Below, piece after piece: positions 24,655-35,501 of a stretch of DNA of 64,000 nucleotides. The stretch spans positions 105,619,282 through 105,683,281 of the forward strand of contig NC_067473.1 in the NCBI RefSeq assembly GCF_947179515.1. Direction: 5' to 3'. Origin of the DNA: Apodemus sylvaticus. Its lineage: Eukaryota; Chordata; Mammalia; Rodentia; Muridae. The position numbers and the translations under genes were made by a program. Position 1 is the first letter of the stretch. Every line of letters begins with the position of its first letter. The notes under the pieces are model-generated. The model made no database searches, was not told where the DNA came from, and saw only the letters and a list, made by a program, of their open reading frames with translations.

Positions 24655-25650
24655 CTATTGGAATTTTTTTCTATGTAACTGCATCAATCTTGAATCACAG
24701 CAATTTTATATAAAAAAGTACATTATTCTAAATCCGAGATTCAAAAATGTTTTTACTTGGCTTCATAACACCTAGCATTATGAAACTTAGGCAGTAGGGA
24801 TGAAGCTACACATTATAATCCATGTATAAGACTACAGTATGTGGTGTCTTCAGCAATAGGATCTTACAACATTGTCTTATTGTAATAACGAATTACAAGA
24901 TCTGGTCTCTCAATAGGATGTTTGGAAATGCTGGAATCATATTCGTGTACTCTGGGAAAGGATCATTCCATTTTTCTGTTGTTTCTCACAGTGCTATCAG
25001 ATTCTATGCTGGGTATCAAAGAGTTCCATGCATTTACTCATTTGGGATCTCTTAAAAGTTAGTGAGAAATATCAACTTCATTTTTGCATGAATGGAAACT
25101 TTAAAGTTTTTTCTATCTAAACAGTCTTGACTTATTATTGAGATGATTATCTAAAAATTTTTGTACATAATAATCATATTATAGAAAATACATTTATTTA
25201 TATATTATTAAATTACCTTAATATCATTATGATTGATGTTGTTTACTATTGTCCTTTACTTATTTTTTATTATTTTTAATTTTGATTAATCAGATTAGAA
25301 CAACAATTTTAATTATTTTTTCACATAATCTAGTTGGAGCTATGAGTTGTTATTAGAGTATAAAATTTCTTTCCTTTAATTTGTGGTCATCTAAACTCCT
25401 TTTTATTTTCTTTATTCTACAATATAGATTGTATGTATATGCTTGTAGTAATAAGGTTACCTTACTAAAAATTAGACCTTTTTATGATATTATTCATTAA
25501 ATCTAGCCTCTCTTGTGTATAAACCAAGTACTTGCAGTAGTTTCAGTTTTAGACATATTTTCTAAATAGATCCTTCTCTTACATACCATGATCTAGCTGG
25601 CTGCATGATGTGCCAATGAATAAATATTGAATACATATTTTTAAAAAATT
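24655..25650. other. Unclassified AT-rich sequence
   Basis: No gene or named repeat. Confidence 0.35.
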
Positions 25651-25780
25651 CTAAGGGGGAACACCCTCATAAAAGCAGGGGAAGAGGGATGGTATAGGAG
25701 ATTTCCATGGGGGGAACTTAGAAAGGGATAATATTTGAAATGTAAATAAAGAAAATATCCAATAAAAATTTTAAAAATAT
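25651..25780 (+). mobile_element. Very short L1 3' tail
   Basis: Only the last ~130 bp of an L1 3' UTR remain: 'gggggaacaccctcataaaa', a G-rich stretch, then 'atttgaaatgtaaataaag' and 'aatatccaataaaaatttt'. This is the older '...ccaataaa' 3' end type, unlike the copy at 34-41 kb. Severe 5' truncation. Confidence 0.85.
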
Positions 25781-26761
25781 AAACAAATAGTAAACAGGCA
25801 TATTGCAAAAAAAGAAAGAATTGTAGAGATACTACAGAACTTGTTTTGAGATAAGTTGACTTCTTCAGTAAAGACAAGAATAAAGATTGTAAAGAAAAAT
25901 TTAAACCATCCTAATTATATCTTCACTTTGAAATATAAGTTTGAAAATTTATATTGAAAATGGTGAAGACTACATAGGTAGTTGCTATGGTTTCATGACA
26001 GCATTAAGGTTGATTGAATAATGGGAAAATTCCCATTTAGATTTATAGTTATATTGAAAGTCCACTGTTGGAATATCCATGACTAATCAAGAGAAGATAT
26101 TTCTATCCTGGGGGTGTTAGTAATGACCTTGTTGAGAAATGAAAAATTTTAGTAGCACATCAAGACAAGATTTGAAGGGACCTAGAAAAAGAAATTTTGT
26201 TATAACTTTCATTTCCCAAGACTTCATTTAACAGGTACTATAAAGTTAAAAATTACTTTGGACATTGGAGTTTGAAGGTAATGAGTTTGAATGTGCATAT
26301 AAGTGCTTTAAGAATATAGCATATGCTCAAGAATCATAATGTGAACCTAGATGCTTATAAAGTATTAATTTATGACATTCAATAGGTATATTAAACGTTG
26401 AATCACACTATTGTTTACCTACGTGGTCCTGCTAAAGTGTAGATGAGGAATCTGTATTGTCTAAAATCCTTAATTTAGCTGTCGTTATGTGTGTAAGGAG
26501 AACCTACAACATTGGAATAGTTAAAAGACAATGAGGAGCTGCAGAGAGTTAGCCCAAAGATCTCTTAGTAGCTTAATTGATCAAATATGTACATAAATGC
26601 AGCCATTTACTTTTGGAAAGAGGCAACCTTTCATTTGTGACAACTTAGAGAATTCTGATATTTAGATATTATAAGAAATTAAAGTGACAGAAAAAAAGTT
26701 CATGGTCTTCTTATCCACATGTGTTTGTCTGCTTCCTGTTATAAGAAAAATATGAGAAATA
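25781..26761. other. Unclassified AT-rich sequence
   Basis: No gene or named repeat. Confidence 0.35.
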
Positions 26762-26905
26762 TGCAAGGCAGAATGACACATACCTTTAATTCCAACACTC
26801 TACAAGCAGACACAGGCAAAACTGTGAAAGTTCAAAACCACCCTGCACTGCTCAGAAATTTTCAGAATAGTGAGAGGTATAGAGAAAAGTTGTTTCAAAA
26901 CAACC
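26762..26905 (+). repeat. Degenerate B1 SINE
   Basis: The 7SL-derived B1 order is visible: 'cacatacctttaattccaac', 'agcagacacaggcaaaactg', 'caaaaccaccctgcactgc' and 'gttgtttcaaaacaac'. Moderately to strongly diverged. Confidence 0.75.
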
Positions 26906-27929
26906 CCTTAAATATATAGAGAGAGATAATTAAGCTGTAAAAATGAACACATTATTTTATCTCATGGAGACTCCAGCCCAAGATATAGGTAGATTCATTG
27001 CTTTGGGTCCATTCCAGGGGTCTGTGATGACTATACTGAATACAAATACCAGAGTAAATTGTACAATGTATCATTTAGGAAGGAAAACACTAAAGGAAAC
27101 CAATAGGCTATTACAGTTCCTTTTGAGAATATATCCCTAAGGCCCAAGGCAACCACAACTAAGTTCCACTTCCTAAAAGATCATAACATTTCTCACTCAT
27201 ACCATCAGGACCAAGTATTAAACATCTTTAGTGAACATATATTTTAATCATAACACATGTAAATTTTATGCAAATCAAGAAGTAAAGTGATGATTACCTT
27301 TAATACAGTGAGGAATCAGGTACCACAGAGATGTTAAGGAAGGAAAAGTCATTATATTTAAATGAAAGAGGTCAAAAGACTGGAAACCCTAGAAAGAAAC
27401 CCCAAATCTTACACAATTAAAATTGTCACCCTTCAAAACATGCATACAAAGAACATTATACATATAGAATAGGCTCTAATTAGTTCTTTTGGAAAACACA
27501 TATATAACAACAATAAAAGGGGAAATGGCCATGAATTTGACCAAGAAAAGCATGGAGAGGTTTATGGGAAGATTTATATCAAGGAAAGAAATTGGAATAA
27601 TGATGTAATCATACTATATTATGATAGAAATTTCAAAGTAAAATGAATTTTCAAAATAAAATGAAATATTTTAATAGAAAATATAAAGAATTTGATATTA
27701 GAGAGATCTACAAATGAATTTAAACTATCATTGCTAAAGTCATGGGGCTAGTAAGTTTTCAAATTATTTAGAAAGTTATCTTATATAATAAGATTAGGCT
27801 CTTTTAATTATTCCATAGTAAAATTTTCTAAATTATATATTTATATCTCTTAAAATCTATCAATAATATTGAAAGGAATGGAGAATTAGACAGCACAAAT
27901 GAGAAAGTCAGTATAATGGATATGATAAC
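26906..27929. other. Mostly unclassified, with a possible old L1 3' fragment near 27.53-27.68 kb
   Basis: No gene. The segment 'aagcatggagaggtttatggg' to 'aatgatgtaatcatactata' resembles an old L1 3' UTR in sense, but the match is weak. Confidence 0.35.
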
Positions 27930-28610
27930 ATTCCCAATAACACTGAGACTGAAAAAACAGTCTTGGCTAATGGGGACCCTGGAGAGTAAGCTATTCTGAG
28001 AAGACCACCAGTACAGCACTGGGTAGGCACAGACAGGTTCCCAGGAAGGGGAGAAAACCAGAGACTAGAACCACAAATATGACTGAGGACCCTAGGCAGA
28101 AGTGAGCCCAAGACAGAGGACCCTTTCCTGAAACCACTCAGGTAGACCAACAGAGTGGTGCATGCAACCTGACCGGGCAGCTAGTCTAAGAAGATCAATA
28201 GTCCAGCACCCATGCATGCTTGTGGTAGGGCAGAAAATGGCTGAGATGGCCTCTACTTGGTGTAATAGGGCACATATAACTCCTGAGGAAAATCTTGAGA
28301 TAACAACAGACACTCAGAGACCCTGGGTACCATTAAGAGGAACACGGAACTGGTGGAGTATTGGAAGAGAAAGAGAAATGGAAGTATGTGGGCATGATGA
28401 AGAGAAGCAGAACTGGAGACTTGAGGGCAGTGAGGAACAGCCTGATGTGAGTAGCCAGTGATGCCACCTGGGATCATGGTGAGGTATTGTGCTGCCACCA
28501 GGGGCCATGTATGGGTCAAGGACCCTGAAGCAGCAAGGGTCTGTTACCATCAAAGCTAGACTGATGTCCCTGTATTGGACTGCTGCTGGGGAAGAACATA
28601 AGTTTGAAGG
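27930..28610. repeat. Dispersed mouse repeat, family not named
   Basis: This block differs in composition from its AT-rich surroundings: GC-balanced, with phrases such as 'tgatgccacctgggatcatg' and 'ggggccatgtatgggtcaag' that I recall as recurring in mouse DNA. Overlapping frames on both strands (28092-28553) have no protein family features. I cannot assign class or orientation. Confidence 0.4.
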
Positions 28611-28714
28611 AAAACAAGGAAAAATAGATATGTGTGAGGGCTTGAAAGAGGAAAGGGATTAGAAAATAGTGAGGTTCTATTAAAATCACCCAAAACTTCA
28701 CACACATCATTAAA

Positions 28715-28890
28715 TAGCAGGGGAACAGAAAGATGGCTCTGTGGTTAATTATCATTCACTATTGAGTGGCTTATGATGACCTATAACTCTCACCTTCAGG
28801 GAGCTTCATTCATGTGCTCACCAACACACTTATATATACATATTACTAAAATTTATGAATTTGATTATAAATACAAATTAAAAATAAAAA
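28715..28890 (+). repeat. Degenerate B2/B3-like SINE
   Basis: 'gaacagaaagatggctctgtg' then 'gagtggcttatgatgacctat' and 'acctataactctcaccttca' match the first half of B2/B3 in order. The 3' half is degraded. Confidence 0.55.
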
Positions 28891-28929
28891 TAATAATGGT
28901 GGTTTGGTTGAATGTAACAAGCTTTTTTT

Positions 28930-31414
28930 TTCTTGGTCATTTTTTTTTATTTTTTTATTGATATATTTTTATTTACATTTCAAATGCTTTCCCCTTTTCT
29001 GGGTCCGCACTCCCTGCCAGTCCCATAAGCCCTCTTCCGTCCCCCTGTTCTTCCATCTACCCCTTCCCACTTCCCTGTTCTGGAATTCCCCTATACTCTT
29101 GCACTGAGTCTTTCCGGAAGCAGGGGCCACTCCTCCATTCTTTTTGGACATCATTTAATTTGTGGATTATGTCCTGGGTATTCAAAGTTTCTAGGCTAAT
29201 ATTCACTTATCAGTGAGTGCATACCATGATTGATCTTTTGAGACTGGGTTACCTCACTTAGTATCATGTTCTCCAGCTCCATCCATTTGTCTAAGAATTT
29301 CATGAATTCATTGTTTCTAATGGCTGAATAAATATACCATATTTTTTGTATCCATTCCTCTGCTGAAGGATACCTAGGTTCTTTCCAGCTTCTGGCTACT
29401 ACAAATAGGGGTGCTATGAACACAGTGGAGCATGTGTCCTTATTGCATGATGAAGAATCCTCTGGATATATGCCCAGGAGTGGTATAACAAGGTCCTCAG
29501 GAAGTGACATACCCAGTTTTCTGTGGAACCGCCAGACTGATTTCCAAAGTGGTTGCACCATCTTGCAATCCCACCAGCAGTGGAGGAGTGTTCCTCTTTC
29601 TCCACATCATCACCAACACCTGCTGTCTCCTGAGTTATTGACCTTAGCCATTCTGACTGGTGTGAGGTGAAGTCTCAGGGTTGTTTTGATTTGCATTTCC
29701 CTAATGATTAATGATGTTGAACATTTCTTAAGGTGTTTTCTCAGCTCTCCTAAGTTCTTCATGTGAAAATTCTCTGTTTAGCTCCGTACCCCACTTTTTA
29801 ATGGGGTTATTTGTTTGTCTAGGTTCTACTTTCTTGAATTCTTTATATATATTAGATATTAGCCCTCTGTCGGATTTAGGGTTGGTGAAGATCCTTTCCC
29901 AGTCTGTTGGTTGATGTTTTGTCCTTTGCCTTACAGAAACTTTGTAGTTTTATGAGGTCCCATTTGTCAATTCTTGATCTTAGAGCATAAGCTATTGGTT
30001 TTCTATTCAGGAACTTTTCCCCTGTGCCCATGTCCTCCAGGGTCTTCCCCAGTTTCTTTGCGATTAGTTTAACACCAATACTCTTCAAACTTTTCCACCA
30101 AATAGAAACAGAAGAAAGGCTACCCAGCTCCTTCTTCGAAACCACTATTACGCTGATACCAAAACGACACAAAGATCCAACTAAGAAAGAGAATTTCAGG
30201 CCAATTTCCCTTATGAATATCAATGCAAAAATACTAAATAAGATTCTTGCCCACCGAATCCAAGAACACATCAAAACGATCATCCACCATGATCAAGTAG
30301 GCTTCATCCCAGGGATGCAGGGATGGTTCAATATAAGGAAATCCATAAATGCTATCCACTACATAAACAAACTCAAAGAAAAAAAACACATGAACATTTC
30401 ATTAGATGCTGAAAAAGCATTTGACAAAATTCAGCATCCTTTCATGCTAAAAGTCTTGGAAAGGACAGGAATTCAAGGCCCATATCTAAACATAGTAAAA
30501 GCAATATACAGCAAACCGGTAGCCAGCATCAAACTAAATGGAGAGAAACTCAAAGCAATCCCACTAAAATCAAGGACTAAACAAGGCTGCTCCCTCTCTC
30601 CATATCTTATCAATATAGTTCTTGAAGTCCTAGCTAGAGCAATTAGACAACAGAAGGAAGTCAAAGGGATATAAATTGGAAAGGAAGAAGTCAAACTATC
30701 ACTATTTGCAGATGATATGATCGTATACTTAAGTGAACCTAAAAACTCTACTAGAGAACTCCTACAGCTGATAAACAACTTCAGCAAAGTGGCAGGCTAC
30801 AAAATCAATGCAAGCAAATCAGTAGCCTTTATATATTCAAAGGATAAGCAGACTGAGAAAGAAATTAGGTAAATGACCCCCTTCATAATAGCTACAAACA
30901 GCATAAAGTATCTTGGGGTGACTCTAACCAAACAAGTGAAAGACCTATATGACAAGAACTTCAGATCTCTGAAGAAGGAAATCAAAGAAGATCTTAGAAA
31001 ACGGAAAAGTCTTCCATGCTCGTGGATTGGCAGGATTAATATAGTAAAAATGGCCATCTTGCCAAAGGCAATCTACAGATTGAATGCTATCTCCATAAAA
31101 ATCCCAACCCAATTCTTCATAGATCTAGAAAGAGCAATTCTCAAATTCATCTGGAATAACAAAAAACTCAGGATAGCTAAAACTATTCTCAACAGTAAAA
31201 GAACTTTAGGGGGATTCAGTATCCCAGACTTTAAACTCTACTACAGAGCAATAGTGATAAAAACTGCATGATATTGGTATAATATCAGGCAAGCTGATCA
31301 ATGGAATCAGGTTGAAGACCCAGAAATGAACCAACACACCTATGGTCACTTGGTCTTCGACAAAGGAGCTGAAAGCATCCAGTGGAAAAAAAATAGTCTT
31401 TTCAACAAATGGTG
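28930..31414 (-). mobile_element. L1 with 5' inversion (twin-priming structure)
   Basis: The left part (28930-30068) is antisense: T-rich tail, reverse-complement 3' UTR, then the ORF2 C-terminus back to the equivalent of 39757 in the L1 at 34-41 kb. At 30068-30070 orientation switches. The right part (30068-31414) is sense ORF2, equivalent to about 38294-39640 of that copy, covering much of the reverse transcriptase including the ADDM box near 30710. About 115 bp are missing between the two source segments, and two bases (TT) can belong to either side of the junction. This is the known outcome of twin priming during target-primed reverse transcription. ORF2 pieces are open at 30024-30674 and 30873-31271 but carry stops and frameshifts. 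No target-site duplication found. Confidence 0.9.
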
Positions 31415-32337
31415 CAGAGCCTATCAGGAGACAGCTATATCAGGCTCCTGTTAGCTAACCCTTATAGGCATCCACAATAGTGTCTGGGTTTGGTGATTCT
31501 ACATGGAATTGAACCCCAGGTGAGGAAGTCTCTGGATGGTATTTCTTCCAGTCTCTGATCCAGACTTTGTAACTACTCCAATGGGTATATTTTTCCCCAT
31601 TCTAAGAAGGACCAGAGTATCCATACTTTGGTCTTCCTTCTTCTTGAGCTTCAGTTGGTCTATGAATTGTATCTTTGGTATTCTAAGTTTCTGGGCTAAT
31701 ATCTACTTAATCAGTGTCTGCATACCATGTATATTCTTTTGTGATTGGATTATCTCACTCAGGATATTTTCTAGTTCCATCCACTTGCCTAGTAATTTCA
31801 TGAATTCATTGTTTTTAATACCTGATTAGTATTCCACTGTGTAAATGTACCACGTTTTCTCTATTCATCCCTCTGTTGAAGGACATCTGGATTCTTTCCA
31901 GATTCTAGTTATTACAAGTAAGGCTGCTATGAACATAGTAGAGCAAGTATCTTCTGGGAATATGCCCAACAGTGGAATCCCCGAGTTCTCTGGTAATACT
32001 ATTCCAATTTTCTGATGTATCTCCAAACTGATTTTCAGAGAGGTTTTACCAGCTTGCAATCCCACCAGCAATGGAAGAGTGTTCCTCTTCCTCCACATCC
32101 TTGGCTGTCTTTTTATTGGTTTGTTAATGGAAGTTTATTTTCTTGCTTTTTCTAGGGTGTAGTTTCCCTCATTGTGTTGGGGTTTTCCATTTATTATCCT
32201 ATGAAGCACTGCATTTGTGAAAAGATATTGTATAAATTTGGTTTTCTTATGGAATATCTTGGTTTCTCCATCTATGGTAATTGAGAGTTTTGCTGGGTAT
32301 TATAGCCTTGACTGGCATTTGTGTCCTCTTTGTGTCT
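31414..32337 (-). mobile_element. Old antisense L1, 3' half, with large internal deletion
   Basis: On the plus strand: reverse-complement 3' UTR ('gagcctatcaggagacagc', same type as 12.7-13.3 kb), then the end of ORF2 (about 31640-32100). There is then an abrupt jump at about 32105 to the reverse complement of the 3' part of ORF1 ('tctccatctatggtaattga'). More than 3 kb of ORF2 is missing. The fragment breaks off at 32337, where the MaLR element begins. The continuation of the same ORF1 sequence appears at 40959, so the two parts were once joined. Confidence 0.8.
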
Positions 32338-32341
32338 CTCC

Positions 32342-32735
32342 TGGCTGGTTTTGTCCATTAACTTGACACAGACTGGAGTTATCATAGAGAAAGGAGCTTC
32401 AATTGGGGAAATGCCTCCATGAGATACAGCCGTGGGGCATTTTCTCAATTAGTCATCAAGAGAGGAGGCCCCTTGTGGGAGGGGTACAATCTCTGGTCTG
32501 GTATCCTTGGGTTCTATAAGAGAGCAGGCAGAGCAAGGCAGGGGAAGCCAGCTACTAAGGAACATCTCTCCATGGCCTCTGCATCAGCCCTGCTTCCTGA
32601 CCTGTTTGAGTTCCAGTCCTGACCTCCTTTGGTGATAAATAGCAGTTTTGAACTGTAAGCTGAATAAACTATTTCCTGTCCAACTTGCTTCTTGGTCGTG
32701 AGGTTTGTGCTGGCATAGAAACCCCAACTAAGACA
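32342..32735 (+). repeat. 5' LTR of the MaLR element
   Basis: 394 bp. A TATA-like 'ttctataagagagc' lies near 32513 and an AATAAA polyadenylation motif near 32664, giving a plausible U3-R-U5 layout. It ends 'aactaagaca' directly before the internal region. Confidence 0.75.
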
Positions 32736-33890
32736 AATTGATACCAGTGTAATGGGGTATTCCTGTGAGAACCTGATCATGTTTTGGGGAGAACTGCAGA
32801 AGGACTTTGGAACTTTGGACTAGATGATCCATTTTATGTTAAGAGCTCTCTGGGATGTTGTGTAGGAGCTTGGAAGATAATGTTGAGAACAGCAAGAAGA
32901 TTGAGGCCTGGCTTGTGAAATTTCAGAGGGAAGATTAAAGACTCTTATCAGGGTTGTTGCTGTTTTAATTGTGAAGATTCTATAGTTTTGGTTAGCTGGG
33001 GCTGAAGATTCAGCTGTAATTAATAAGATACCAGAAATAATAAATCCAAACTTTTGCATTACTGTTACTATTGATGCTGGTTAGCTGAGCTAAGAAATTA
33101 GCAGTGATTAAGAAGAGACCAGCACCATTGAAATGAAATCTTCTGGGAAATTTTTTCTGAAAGCACAGAGGCTATGTTCCAGAGATAGTCAAAGTTGTGC
33201 TTTGTGTTGCAGCAAGACTTGGTACTGTGTAAAATATTCGCCCACCTGGTACTGATTTTGAAGGCATGAAGGGGTCATTAAGAGCAGCTGGGGCTCAGCA
33301 CTATAAGAGGCCACAGAAGGCCATTGGTAAACTTGCAACCTCAGTTTTGATGGCCCAGCACTGAAGGGTCATCTAAAGGAGATGAGGCTTGGTCCCAAGA
33401 AGAGAGCTTATGAGAGGATATTGGGGAAGCCTAGTTACAGCAGAAGACAGCAGTGTTTTGGAGATACCAGTGCTGTGACATGACCACAAAGAAAAGCAGC
33501 AGCAGTGGAATACAGGCACCTAGAACCTTGAAGACAAGATGTTGGTACAATGGGCAGAGCTGGAAAAGTGAGCCAAGCCCTTGAAGAAGCCCAGATGATT
33601 GTGAGTTGGATCCAGACATTGAACCATTAGAGTCTGAGTTTTGCTTTTGATTGTGACAATGCCCTGATATATTCCCCTCTTAAAGGAAGAAAGTATTTTA
33701 GTGCAGCCCGCAGTTAAAGGCTTTGAATTTTTAAAAGCCTTTGAGTTGTAAAAGATATTGGGCATTTTAAAAGGATTGAACTTTTAATATGTAAAGGAAT
33801 TTTTAAGATATTTGGATCTTGGAGATGGATAAGTAAGTAAGGGTTGAGGTTTAGTAGTGATGTGTTTGCATGGCAAGTTGTCAATTGTAC

Positions 33891-34277
33891 TGGATGGTTT
33901 TGTATGTCAACTTGACATAGTTATCACAGAGAAAGGAGCTTCAGTTGGGGAAATGCCTCCATGAGATCCATCTGTGGGGCATTTTCTCACTTAGTGATCA
34001 AGGGTGGTGGTCCCCTTGTTGGGGATACCAACTCTGGGGCTGATAGTCATTGGTTCTATAAGAGATCAGGTTGAGCAAGCCATGGAAAGCACACCAATAA
34101 GAAACATCCCTCCATGGCTTCTGCACCAGTTCCTGCTTCCTGACCTGCTTAAGTTCTAGTCCTGTCTTCCTTTGGTGATAAATAGCAATTTGGAACTGTA
34201 AACTGAATAATTTCTTTCCTCTCAACTTGCTTCTTGCTCATGATGTTACATAGGAATAGAAACCCTGACTAAGAAAT
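33891..34277 (+). repeat. 3' LTR of the MaLR element
   Basis: 387 bp, clearly homologous to the 5' LTR but with many substitutions and small indels, so the insertion is old. The AATAAA of the 5' LTR reads AATAAT here. Its last bases form the left end of the target-site duplication of the L1 that follows. Confidence 0.75.
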
Positions 34278-34290
34278 TGTCTATTTGACC

Positions 34291-35501
34291 TGGATGTGGG
34301 GTGGCGGCGGCGGCGGCAGCAGCGGCAGCAGTGGCTGCTCCAGCTGAAGGGCCATCAGCAGTGGAACCAAGGCGTCACAGGGACCAGTTAGGCCCTGCGC
34401 CCACGACCACTGACCTTCGCTGACCAGCCGGACAGCAAACAGCTGCAGTTGTGCGGCGCCTTTCCTGCACGGAGGCCACTTCAGAACTCGGCCTCCCACC
34501 AGTCAGGAGAGGAGCATCCATCTTGGCTCCGTACTCCAGGAATCGGACAGACTGAGGTACACAAACATAATCCGAGGCCAACACCGCGGTGGTCTGAGCC
34601 CGACGGGCGTTGGCCTGCACCCAGGCCCTGGGCGGGTCGGGGGGCCATCGGGGTGCCAACCCAACCAGGAGGTTTTTTGCCCAGGCCTGCGAGCGCGCCG
34701 CCGCCATTTTGCCTGCAGGGCGACAGAGAGCTCAGGCGGGCAGACCTGTAACAGGCATAGCCTAAGGCTAACAAAGCGGGGGTCCAGGCCCCAAAAGGCA
34801 CAGGACTGACCCCAAGAACTGGGCGGATTGGTGGGCCATCTGTGAGTCAACCCGCCCAGGTGATTGTTAGCAAAGCAGACTCTCCGGGCGCTTTCAGGGA
34901 GCGCGGGCGCGCACGCCCGCCATCCTAGTCACCTGGCAAACGCAATTAACAGTCAAAGCCGGAGGGGAACTTTGCTCAGACCTTGGCCTCCCAGGCTTTT
35001 GCCTGGACTCAGGGACTGGGCGGCCAGGCTAACCTTGTGTGCGACAGCCCGGTTGGCAGATCGGCTGCCCAGCGGAGTGAGCGGAACACAGGGGAGGTCA
35101 CAGTAGCATACACCATCAGCACTCCCTGGGAGTGCACACGGGCTCCATCTGCTCCACAGACACAATCTGGGGCAAGGCCTCAGGCAGAAGCCCTTAGCCC
35201 TACTCTCTCCGCTTCCGGATCCAGATCAGTCTGGGCGGCAGCATTACATCTCCAAGTCCTGCAAGTGGCTAGCTGGGCTTCCGGGCGGCCAGCTGGGAGA
35301 AGTCAGGGTGCTCCAGTGAATCCAGCGGGCCCCAGCGGGAGCCTTCGGGTGCCTGCTTTGGGATCTGAACAGCCTGGGCAGCAGCACACTGTCTACAAGC
35401 AGTGCAGGAGGTAAGCTGTGCACCAGAGGCCAACTGGGAAGGGGCAGCTTGCACTGCTGAGTCCAGCACTGACAAGATAAACTAACACCAGTGAGATCTA
35501 G
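34291..35501 (+). promoter_or_regulatory. L1 5' UTR/promoter with ~195-bp monomers and YY1-type site
   Basis: This ~1.2-kb region is the most GC- and CpG-rich part of the window. It opens with a GGC/CAG-rich triplet stretch (about 34303-34335). Three diverged monomers are spaced ~195 bp apart, marked by 'ctgggcgg' at 34628, 34819 and 35016. CCGCCATTTT at 34701-34710 fits the YY1 consensus, and a weaker CCGCCATCCT lies at 34917-34926. A non-monomeric tether (about 35220-35501) leads to ORF1. Mouse L1 promoters are built from tandem monomers of about 200 bp. Reading frames in this region on either strand overlap each other and are not supported as genes. Confidence 0.85.

Larger units (their letters stand above)
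32338..34278 (+). mobile_element. MaLR-type (ERVL-MaLR) LTR retroelement with both LTRs
   Basis: Two related ~390-bp repeats (32342-32735 and 33891-34277) in the same orientation flank ~1.15 kb of non-coding internal sequence. Both begin TGG..GGTTTTGT..CAACTTGACA and contain 'ggggaaatgcctccatgaga'. Both have a TATA-like 'ttctataagaga' and end 'aaacccc/tgactaaga(c/a)a'. The internal part starts 'ttgataccagtgtaatgggg', as MaLR internal regions do. MaLRs are non-autonomous relatives of ERVL, and no gag or pol frame is visible. It sits inside an old antisense L1. 'tgtct' occurs on both sides (32333-32337 and 34279-34283) and may be its 5-bp target-site duplication. The exact subfamily (MT or ORR1 group) is not certain. 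Confidence 0.75.
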
